DNA from: Athripsodes cinereus
Taxonomy: Eukaryota; Arthropoda; Insecta; Trichoptera; Leptoceridae
Length of the DNA stretch: 64,000 nt
NCBI GenBank assembly: GCA_947579605.1
Contig: OX388309.1
Coordinates: 14,392,713-14,456,712 of the forward strand
Direction of reading: 5' to 3'
The notes below the pieces were generated by a model. The model saw nothing but the letters and a program-made list of their open reading frames with translations. It did not search any database and had not been told where the DNA came from. Shown piece after piece: positions 23,901-35,900 of this stretch. A program made the position numbers and the translations under genes. The stretch's first letter is position 1. Every line of letters starts with the position of its first letter.

Positions 23901-26900
23901 ACTATAGGCACGATGATTGTGGTAGGTGTTCTCCACATATCTTTGATTTCATGAGCAAGATCAAGATATTTTATTATTAATAATATCAGTTATTTTAGAA
24001 GGATTAACTATGTAACAGTTACGAGACATTTTGAATGTTTTTTAAAAATTCTACAATGCACATCCGTTACTTGATTTTTTAAAATCGCGATCGATTTCGG
24101 TAAACCTTTACCATTGACGAGCGAGATAATACTGACTAATATTTTTGTTAAAACATCTACAAAAACAAAATAATTGAAAACAATAGCTGCACCTGTTAAG
24201 GATTAGGCATTGTAAACATTGTGAGAAGAGGTGATTTATAATGATTTATTACTTTATTTACAATATTTACGTTTGAATTCAAAGCTTTATTAATTTCTAA
24301 TGTTTCCAAAGAACATAGTTTAAAATAATTATTAATATTTGTATATTTAAAGGAACTATTTGTTTTTACGAAATTGTGATCAAATTCAATTATATGATTC
24401 GCGAACTCGGAATAATTACTATTTTTAAGGCAAAGTTCGTGCTCTCTAAGTCTAGTTTTAAAATTTCTTTTGGTCATACCTATATATGTAGCATCGCAGT
24501 CATCACACTTAAGTGTGTACACTCCATTTTTTTGCAAGGGTTCTGTGGGATCTTTATTATTTAACAAATTAGATAATTTATTATTAGTGTAATATGCTGG
24601 AGTAATAGTGTCCGGTAACGAGCCAGTAATCTTAAAAGTTAACCCCCCCACAAAAAGAATTTTTCTGTATGGTTTGTCATTAATGCTTTCATTTATTTTA
24701 TTATTTTCACCGCAATAAATGTATTTTTTATACATGATATTATTTTGTTTTTGTAGATGTTTTAACAAAAATATTAGTCAGTATTATCTCGCTCGTCAAT
24801 GGTAAAGGTTTACCGAAATCGATCGCGATTTTAAAAAATCAAGTAACGGATGTGCATTGTAGAATTTTTAAAAAACATTCAAAATATTTTATTATCTTAT
24901 CTTGTTCAGCTTTATTTAAATTTTCATCGTGCGGTATAGTGATGTCTATGATGTATGGTTTACGGCATCTGTGATCAACCAACACAATATCTGGTCGATT
25001 AGCTAGAATAGTTTGATCAGTTTGTATTGGTCGATCCCAGTAGAGTTTAGTGTCATTGTTTTCAAGTACCGATACTGGACAATAATTATAGTATGGTAAT
25101 TTTGATTCCTGTTCAATTAATTTAAATTTCAAAGCTAAATTTTGATGTAATATTTTTGCTACCTGATCATGTCTTTTCAAATAGTCTCATCAGGAATCCC
25201 AGGAAAACAGACTGGGATGGATATATGACCAGTCTTAAGCATAACTTAGAACTGGTCAATTCAAAAGTAAAAAATCACTATGAACTAGAACAGGCAGTAC
25301 ATGATCTAAATGCGGCAATTTTGGACGCCTATGAATCAAACTGTCCTGTTCGAGAGAAAAGAAGTTGTAGGGAAGTGCCTTGGTGGAACAACAAACTGTC
25401 AAATCTGAGAACCTCAGTGCGACGATTATACAATCACAAAGAATCACAGAAACTCCAATAGCAGCCAGATTACATAAAGCACTGGCCAAAGGAGGTTTAC
25501 AGGGACCAGCGTCTCTTAAAAAACCAGATGGAAGCTACACTGAGAGTGAGGAGCAGAGAGCACTTTTGCTACTAGAAACTCACTTCCCAACCAGTCAAAC
25601 TGTCGAAGCAGACTTGGACGCCCTTTTGGGCGCCCTTCGCGAGATTTGTCACTAACACTAGTATGTCCACGCTGGAATTCTAAATACCAGCGTTCGACAG
25701 TCCGCAGATATGGGGCTTCATCACTGAACACAGATGTTAGCTCTGCAAAACACTGAAGCCGTGTCAGGCCTCTTCTAAAGTTGTAGAAAATTATTGCACG
25801 AACATTTTCCTTAGAAAGATTCATTTTCGTACGTAACCTGACAGATTCCAGTCGACGCTGTGACTAAACAATAGCATTTATCCTAATACTTTCAACTGTT
25901 TTGAGATTCAAAATTTAAACACATTCGAATATAGAACAGTTCCAAATTCAAAATTGCCGGGAAATATGGAAACGACAGAACTTAAAAGGCATGCCTCGTA
26001 TGATAAATTTTAGGATTCTCCTGCATTGTCTGCCAAACACACCCCCGATTTCAATTTTCAAAAATATGCTTTTTTATAAACAAATACTACAAAGATATAA
26101 TCAAGTTTTATTCTTAAGAAAAAAACTAATGTTGGTAATAAATGTTTGTTTTCATATTTTATCACATCAAAATGTTTTCACCTTCAACAAGTTTTGAGAG
26201 TTTTCTACCAAACTTGTTGAAAATGGAATATTTTACCGTTTTTGCTAGAGAGCGCTCTTAAAATACATATTAATGTGATTTTTCTATACTCCCGCATTCA
26301 TTGTTTTCCTGCATCCATAGTTTATTTCAATAAGTCCCTTCAAAAAGATACATAGAGGTTTCGCTGTATTGTGAAGCCTGTCTTATATTTAAATATGTAA
26401 AAGACTTGCGCCGTATACAACTGTAAATAAATTTTAAAAAAAATTGTCAACCCTATTTTTAAAAACCAGTGTGTCATTAATGAATGAATAAATAAATAAT
26501 TTAAAATAAATTTATACTTTAAATAACACACAGTTTACTTTTCACTAAGATAATCTTAGTGAAAAGTAAACTGTGTGTTATTTAAAGTATAATATCATCA
26601 TAATGAATTTTCACTCTGTGAATGTACAAACTTTACAGTTATTAAAAATAAATTTACTTGTGTTTTATCCAATGTGATTTGACAGATAAATATATTCATA
26701 AATATATTTATTGTGAAACTTAAATATCTTTACTTTGCAGAGTGGAAGCGTATAGAGACGCAATAGAAACAGCTCCAACAAGATCATCGTCAGGTACTAG
26801 AGATTCTCCAGCAAGCATTGGGTCATCACATTCTACAGCTGCCAACAATCAGTCTGCTTCATCTCCAGCACAGAAAGTTAATGTACCTATGGGAAAGTCT

Positions 26901-29900
26901 CCAAGTAAAATAAATACAAAAGGAATCAAAAAAATTGATCTCGGTAATATTTTTATACTAAGTATTTTAAATCAGAATGAATAAATGTCAAAGTATTTTT
27001 ACTAAACACTAGTGAAGTATTTGTGTAACTACTAAAAAATAAGATTATTCTGTGTGTCTTATGGCTTAGAATGTTTAGTGAATGCTAAATAATAAGTTGG
27101 AAGTGAAACACATTGTTAGTGATTTATTTAACAATACGTTTGCCAGGAACAGATTACGCATTCCCTTAGAAAGGAGATAGTATATATCAATCGTAAAGTA
27201 AAGCTACCCGCGATTCGTGCTATTGGTAGCAATTATATGGCTGGCACACATGGTTGCCACACTGCTTACCATAGTAACTCAACTAGAAGATCTTTTGAAA
27301 GCAATAAACTACTATAGAAAGTTTTGTGTAGCACATTGAAACACCAAAGAGCGGTGCTTCACATTTGATTATAAAATCTAATACACTGCAGTTAAATATT
27401 TCATTATGGTTAATGAACATTGTCGATTGAAAATAGCCTGGCTTCAGATATAAGTTGAACAAAACGATAGACTACTAGAAACAGTTAAATAATTAGTTGG
27501 CGGATATAAAACTTATTTCTGTGGAAAAGTGGTTGATTAAATAAGTAACCTTGTTTTTTATCTTATTCTAGGTGCAGCTGCTCAATTCGCCAAGGCTGCT
27601 GAAGTTAACTCCAAGACAACTTCTCAGGATTTATTTCAGACGTGTGCCCCACCATCGCCTAAGGACGATGACTTCAACCCAAGGTTGGTAACTGGATAAA
27701 TTGTTTAATTTAATTAACATAAACAATGGGTGAATATCTGTATACGAAATGTATATTGTTAGGTATCAAAATCTTTTATTTCATCTCTTGTGGTATATAG
27801 CCAGATAAAATACTAAAAGTATATATATTAAAATTAATTTTACCTTTTAGGCCTAGTATTTCATACTATGATCTATGCATTACTAAACCAGAATAATATT
27901 GAAATGGTGTTGTTATGTCGACTTCAAATATTTTGCTTTTACTCGTTTGATTAGTCAGTATTCTTTCGTCCTTAGTTACTTTACAGCCGGTTGTGAAGTG
28001 CCATTGAAAATAGTGTATAAATTGTAACGTTTTAAATAAGATAGTGAGAAATAGGTGCATTTTTACCGGCGAAATTATTATCTTCCATAAATTCATTTGT
28101 TTTGCATACAGATCTACGCGTCTTCTTCAGTTATAGGTACAAACATGGACTGTGTTTGTTTTTATTGCCAGGTAAATTAAATTAAATTATCTATGCATTA
28201 CTAAACCAGAATAATATTGAAATGGCGTTGTTATGTCGACTTCAAATATTTTGCTTTTACTCGTTTGATTAGTCAGTATTCTTTCGTCCTTAGTTACTTT
28301 ACAGCCGGTCAAATTTCAGAAATTGTATGACCTTGAAGTACTGGAGAGTACTGAAAAATGCCAACAGGTCTCAGACTCTGTGAAAGGAAATTCCTGCTCT
28401 ACTCCTCTTTACAAAAGGAGGTGGTCGATTCCATTAAATGTGGCATAGTAAGACAGGGACCGACTGTCAGCCGGTATAAGCTAACAACCAACTCTTCTTA
28501 ACTGAAGATGCTGGAAGGGGCGCTCTCTTGTCCGGAGGAGCTAAAATCTTCTCAAAGGCGGATGAACCTTCAAGGTCAACGGCATGAGGATGTGGAATGC
28601 AAGGGAAGCTACCACATTAAAGGCTCTCGTAGCATCCCAAAGTAACAACGAGGTATGAAAATGACCAGATCTTTAGTAAAATTTTCCGGAGTCAAAATCG
28701 TCCCCCAATCGGATCTCCGGGTGGGGACTGCTCGAGATCTTGTCATTAAGCAGAATACACACAAGAGAGAGGAGGTGAGAAGAAACCGAAACAGCACACA
28801 AGGAAGATACACAACCTGGAACGTCAGAACTTTGCTGCAAAATGGTAAGTTAGACAATCTTAAAGTAGAGATGAAGAAAATGAAACTAAGCGCGCTAGGA
28901 ATCTCTGAAATGAGATGGCCTAACCTGGGAGATATGTGGACAGGTAATTTTCGTCTTATCCATAGCGGTAGTATAGAGGGTAAACCGGGGCAGGGAGGGG
29001 TAGGAATAATGTTAAGTAAAGACTTGGGTAGGAGAGTAAAGGGATACGTACACTATGGAGGTAGGATTATTTTAGTCAAGCTAGATACCAAACCCGTAGA
29101 CACAATTTTGATCCAAGTCTACATGCCAACATCTAGCCATAGCGACCAAGAAATTGAGATTTTATACGAAAACATCCAAAAATTGCTAGATGACAAAAGC
29201 TGAGGAAAATGTTATTGTAATGGGAGACTGGAACGCAGTAGTAGGGGAAGAAAGGAAGGGATCAGTCGTAGGAGCATATGGGTTGGGCACTAGAAATGAT
29301 AGAGGTAACCGTCTCATAGAATTTTGCCCCAAAAATAAAATGTTTGTTGCCAACACGTGGTTTCAACACCACTATAGACATCCCTATACATGGAAATCTC
29401 CCGGAGACAGATTTCGATTACAGATTGATTACATTCTAATGCGTCAACGATACAGGAATCAAATTAAAGATTGCAGGAGCTTCGCAGGTCCGGACATTGA
29501 TAGTGATCATAATATGGTTGTGGCTGAAACCATACTGAAATTCAAAAGGCTCGAGAAGAGAACCACAAAAAGATGGGACCTAAAACAGCTAAAAATAAAA
29601 GAAGTTAAAGTGAAATACGATGAAAAAACTAAGATATGCGATTTTGAGAGTAATGAAAATATTGATAAAGTATGGGGGAAAATTAAAGAGAAAATAACCG
29701 CAGCGGCAGATGAGGTTTTAGAGAAAAAAAAGCCGCAAGCTAGGAAAGAATGGATCACGGACGATATTTTAGAAATGATCGAAGAAAGAAGGAAGCTAAA
29801 GAACTCTAAAACAGAAGAAGGGAAAAAGGAATATAAAGCCCTTAGAAATAAAATTAACAGAGAATCCAAGCTGAGAAAGGAATGTTATTTGCAAGAAAAA

Positions 29901-32900
29901 TGCAAAAATATTAACAGAAATATAAAACAAAGGAAATTCGAAACCGCATACTCTGAAGTAAAGAATTTCTTCAATGACAAAACACAGCCACGATGTGCTA
30001 TACAAGATAAAAACGGCAAACTGCTGTTTGAGGACGAATTGATCGTAAAAAGATGGAAAGAATACCTAGAACAATTATACAAAGGAAAGAACATAGTCCA
30101 GGAAAGCAAACACTAGAAGCAGAATATGACGTAGAAAATAATGGAGATGACATCTTAAGAAGTGAATTCGATATTGCCTTAGCAAAGTTGAAAGACGGCA
30201 AAGCACCAGGTATTGACCTGATTCCATCAGAGCTGCTTAAATGCGCGGGAAAAGGCATGCTTGATACATTGTATAAGCTTGTCTGCAAAATATACAACAC
30301 AGGAGAGATACCTGAGGACTTTGCCAAATGTCTGATACGATCGCTTCCTAAGAAAGCAGGCACGACAAAGTGCGAACAACACAGAACCTTAAGCATGATA
30401 TCACACGCTTTTAAGATACTCACCAACATTATAATGAAAAGAGCGGAAAATAAAATCAACGAAACACTTTCAGAAGATCAATTTGGATTCCGCAAAGAGA
30501 CAGGTACAAGAGATGCAATCCTGAGTCTCAGACTTGTTCTTGAAAAGAGAATAAAAGTGAATAGAAACACGTATGTAGCATTCATCGACCTTGAAAAAGC
30601 ATTCGATAAAGCAGAATGGGAACAACTTTTTAACACCCTAAACCAGATAGGAATGAGTTATAAAGACAGAAGAGCAATCTGGAGTTTATGCAAGAACGAA
30701 ATGGCTGTGATTAAAAGCGGAGAGAGCTGCGCAGAAGCAAGGGTCGAACAAGGCGTAAGACAAGGATGCTCAATGTCGCCAGCTCTCTTTAACTGCTATA
30801 TACAGCGAGCCATTGATGAACTGAGAGAAGAAATGAAGAACTGGACAGGAGTAAAAATATATGGGAAAAAGGTCGACATGATAAGATATGCTGACGACAT
30901 AGCACTGCTCGCAGACTCCGAGATGGAGCTGAACGAAGCCTTAGGAAAAATGGAAAGTATACTGTTGTCAAAGTACAACATGAAAATAAATAAAGAAAAA
31001 CAAAATGTATGGTCGTTGGAAGAGAGGAAGCGACTGCGAACATTACCATAAATGGAGTGAGCATCAAACAAGTAAGTGAATTCGTGTACCTGGGCAGCAG
31101 AATAAACCAGGATGGACGCTCCAAAGCAGAAATTGTAAGCAGAATAAACCAGGCAAGGATTGCCTTTAACAAAAAATCGAAGATATTGGAATCCCCAAAT
31201 ATTGACTTAAGCGTAAGGAAGAACCTTACTAAAGCCTTTGTATGGAGCATTCTGCTTTATGGTTGTGAGACATAGACCATCAGCAAGAGTGAAAGCGGAC
31301 GGTTGGCGGCCTTTGAAATGTGGTGCTACAGACGCATGCTTAAGATCCATTGGTCGGAGCATGTCGAAAACGAAGAAGTATTAACCAGGGTAGGCGAAAA
31401 AAGGCAACTCCTTAAGAGAATCAGCAAACAACGAGTTAACTGGATTAGCCACAACATCAGGCACCCAGGACTACTCATCACCATCGCAGAGGGTAAGACC
31501 GAGGGGACAAATGGCAGAGGCCGACCAAGAGACGCATATATGGACCAACTTAAGAGGGACATGAACTGTGGCTCATACGTAGAGCTGAAAAGACTGGCTG
31601 AGAATAGAGACAAATGGAGAAGAAAAACCAAACTCGTTGCAGACCAATCCAATGGATTGTAACTCATCTTTTCTTCCGTATCTTCGAATTTCCTGCTGCA
31701 CGACATAAAAAAAATCCCTTGAAGATGAACCTAGCAAGCAGATCGAAACGTCGAATCGGTACTCGAGACAAACACGTCTCGAACACGAAAATACTGAACA
31801 AAAAAATAGATGAATCAAAATAATATGTGTGATATTTTGCCACTCATCCCGATTAAATTTTAATATGACAACGAAGGCGACTTCTATATTTTTACGTGCT
31901 GTTGGTTTGGGCCACTGGCTATCTCACTTTTGGGAAATGCCTTGATGGTATTTTTGCTTGTAGATATTCTTATTTGACAAACATTATAGGAATATGAATT
32001 ATTTTATCAGCTATATTGATTAGCAAAATTAATGATTGTTTCCTGAAGGGAGCATAGTTTAAATCTAGTTATATTATATATTTCATACTGGCCTTAGGGC
32101 TACTTTGAAACTTGATCCAAAATAATTTCAATAATCCTGTATATCAATGTCGATAAACTTCACGATAGGATAGATCTAGCTCAAAAATGTTAGGGCCAGT
32201 CAGTGTACAGTTTAGTGTACCCTCAACATGCGCGCAACTTGTCTCGCACGCCGTATTATGAAACTTCCTTACTTTTCGGGAAATATTTTTTACACAGACA
32301 AGTTGTATATTTCATCAATTTTATTTTAATTTAGGTTTTGTATTACAAGAAATAGTCTGTTTATGTTAAATAATTATAAGTCATTTCAATACTATTTAAT
32401 TTGCATTTATTTTTACAGATTTTGTTTATAAAACGCATTGCATAAAACTACAACTTATATAAATATAGAAATCTTTAGTAAAAATAAATACAATAACTAT
32501 TTTATGTATGATACGAAATTGATACATCTATTTCTGTCGATCTACCCGACAGTAATGCGGCCTTTATTATTTTAAATTACAGTGGTGCCTCGCATAAAGA
32601 ACGCCTCGCACAGCGAAAGCTGCACACAACGAACTTCCTGTTCGTTCATTTCACGATTCATACAACGAACTTCGCTTCACACAACGAAGTCGCCCGAGCT
32701 TCCACAATCGCTGCCGATGTATTGCATACTCCCGCGCAGGCACTGCAGGCAGTCGTTAGTCACTGCACTTAACCCAACTGCTGACATCAAGAACATCCTG
32801 GTCAAATGGAAAGCAGTTCAGGAGTTTACCAATGCCCACTATCCGGATTCAGCTGAAGCAAACAGGATCAACGATCTTTACTCCGATACTCTTGTCCTTT

Positions 32901-35900
32901 ATTTCCGGCAGATGTTGGAGAAAAGAGAAAAACAAACGACTTTGGACAGGTTTTTCATGAAACCATCGGCCAAAAAGCAGAAAATGGATGAAGATGTGCA
33001 AGATTTGGTAGACTCTACTTAGTCTGTCTTAAAATTAAAAAAAATATGTTTTTGTTAGATGTATCTAAATAAAAATAATAACAAAAAAATTATCTTTTTT
33101 TATGTCATCTTAGCATATTTTATGCTACAGAACGAATTATTTTTTATAACATGTATTGTTATGGGAAAACGTGTTTCACATAACGAACTTTTCGCATAAC
33201 AAACTTGCTCCTGGAACGAATTAAGTTCGTTGTGTGAGGCACCACTGTATTATAAAAAGTTATACTGTGTATGTTATATATAATACTAGCTGGCCCGGCG
33301 AACTTCGTACCGCCTAAGAATCAATGAACGAATTCATACATACATCTTCTTCCCCTTGTCCTAGTTCGGTCGGGGGCCCATTGCCCCTAAGTATCTCCTC
33401 CAGAGATAACTGTCCACCGCTGCTTCCAGGACCTCTGGCCACTCCAAACCAGGCCTTTCAACACATGTTCGACACCTGCCCTATCTTCTGCCCTCTCCCA
33501 CTGACTTTATGAATGATTAATATTATTAATCTCTTTACAAACTCCCGTAATTGTCAAAGTGTGTCATCGAAGGTATAGTGTAAAAAATATAATTCATTTG
33601 GAACTTTCGCAGTTTAGCGGCTCCACCCGTTGTCGAGTACTTTTTTCCATGTAAAAGTAATATTTTTGAAACTTGAGGAAATTGTTGCCATATGGTGAAT
33701 TATTTTTTGGTCACCAAATTTTTGAAAAATTCTTTTATAGGAAAAAAAAATCGCAACTATGAAACTTGAGCGGCCCCACCCGTTGTCGAGTAATATGTAC
33801 GAAATTTTAGGAAATTAATTTTCGATGTGGATTTTTTTGCCGGCAAATTAAAATAATTCTACACATGGCAACAATTTCCTCAAGTTTAAAAAATATTACC
33901 TTTTCTATGGAAAAAAAGTACTCGACAACGGGTGGGGCCGCTAAACTGCGAAAGTCACATTAATTTTTTTTTACATAGACAATTCACACACATCGAGCTA
34001 GTCCCAAACTTAGATGAATCTTGATTATGGGTACTAACGCGACGATACACACATATACAATGCACTATATACATACATATATATGTAACACCCAGACCCA
34101 GGACAATTTGAAAAAGGTCATTCTTCACTTTGCGCTGTCCGGGAATCGAACCCGGGACCTCGTGACTCAAAGGAAAGAGCTCCGCGCCACACCGGCCGAC
34201 ATGAACAATTTATGTTGAACAATTATACTTAACTCAGATTTGTTTATAAATTATCTGCAGTACGTAATATAATTATGTAGGTACTAATTTTTTTTTCAGG
34301 TTGATTTTACCTATTCATTTAAAATTTATAAAAATTCTTTCCATGATTTTTTAAAAATTGAAATATCAGAACTACAGATGTTAAATTGTATGGATAACGA
34401 TTCTAATTTGAGAATGTATAGAAAAATTATCATATAAATAGGCCAATCTATAAAAAAAACTTCATTGTTGATTTTGTATAATTCTCCATATTGCATTTTT
34501 TATTGAAATTAAAAATGTATGGCGTAAATAATTTTCTTCGTAATTTTTCTTCTCTGTCTGCAAATTTCACTACACAATCTTGCATCAGAACTACCTACAT
34601 GAACACATTCTTATTTTCATCTTTAATAGCACAATTTTTGGTTCAATAATAATTTTCCATCTGCAAAAATAAAATACAATTTCAAATATAATCTGTGCAC
34701 GTCCACATTTATGTGACAGAAGATCTATCGATACATAAATATTAGTCGAATAATTCGGTAGTACCATGGCAATAGGTTGTATCTCGCATTTTTTGCGTTT
34801 TCAAGTTTGTTCCATAAAATGCTCAAAATAGTGTAATATTTGATGTGGCAAAAGGATATGTCTCTTTATAGTCAGAATAAAGAGAGAAAAGACGTAACTT
34901 ATTGACATGTAGAAAGATTGTTTTCATCAACATGGCAAAAAAACTCAAATATTTTTAAACTGCAAAAAATTATTTAGTGAATGTTACATAGATCTTGTAG
35001 AAGAAATTATTAAGAGAATGTTACATCTATCTTGTAGAAATAATAATTACCTTCATTTTGATATATAATGCTCGAAATTTGGCTGAAATATCTCTTTTGC
35101 AAACTTTGTTTTTGCTCTCCTGTAAAATTATGTTTTAGTGAGATACAACCTATTGCCATGTAACTACCGAATTTTAGTAAACAAATATTAGTACACATTT
35201 CGTTCATATTAGTAATAGTAATTTGGTTCTTAATATAGCAGAACCTACGGATTATTTTAGCACAATGCAACAGGCGACGTGGGGGCGCTAATAGCGCCAT
35301 TACTCTCCATATTGTTTTTATTTTTGAAATTAAAAATGTATGGCGTAAATAATTTTCTTCATATTGTTTCTTCCCGTGAATTTGTAAGATGTTTTAATAG
35401 CCTATAGTTTATTCCGGGCGGAGAAGAATCCAACAAATCAGAGATCATTCAAATCGGTACAGCCATTCTTGAGTTATAAGTGTTGTAACACACACGACTT
35501 CCTTTTATATATTAGATTCATCACTTTATCAGATATATTTATTTCCATTACTAGCAACACTATTTCTACCTGCGCGGTCTATATTGTTTACAACCACTCG
35601 TTATTTCGCATTCAGACAGATGAAACGTCGCCTCAGAACAACAAGGTTCTATCAACATAGGGAATAACATATAAGATAGAACCTTGCGACGAAGAATCTA
35701 GACGCCGCCGTACGCGCAGTGATAATGAATGAGAAGTTAGGTAAAACGGTTTTGTGCATGCGTATAGCATAAGGCGACAAGCTTATCCATGAGGATATAA
35801 GCTACGATTGATATACGCGATCAATGGTAGGTGTCAGATTGCGGCTTACTCTATCGTACTTTCGATCGAACGTACGAAATACTAGGCCTTAGATGTAGAA

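Larger units (their letters stand above)
23730..25180 (-). pseudogene. C-terminal REL-endonuclease part of an R2/R4-group LINE, split
   Basis: From 25180 downward: [19 protein letters not shown], then [18 protein letters not shown], which fits the PD-x(11-14)-D restriction-like endonuclease motif, and [18 protein letters not shown]. Coding then stops at a Penelope-like insertion and resumes below 23966 with [20 protein letters not shown] and [18 protein letters not shown]. The two halves align perfectly across a 12-bp TSD. The endonuclease of such LINEs cuts target DNA for reverse transcription. The RT domain upstream is missing: at 25181 a different LINE begins. Confidence 0.75.
33285..35515 (+). 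repeat. Repeat family A, copy 2 (expanded by nested insertions)
   Basis: Starts ACTAGCTGGCCCGGCGAACT and ends CGACTTCCTTTTATATATTAG. It contains a foldback (33604-33954), a SINE (33962-34200) and the AT-rich family 3' half with 'aaattcaatttcag...gatgttaaattg'-type wording. The segment ATAACTTATTGACATG...TTGCC around 34740-35160 contains a local inverted pair around 'caataggttgtatctc'. No coding. Confidence 0.75.

Noticed and set aside
34130..34200. tRNA gene on the minus strand
   Set aside because: A and B boxes are present, but no complete cloverleaf could be drawn and the sequence continues into a SINE body with a poly-A end.
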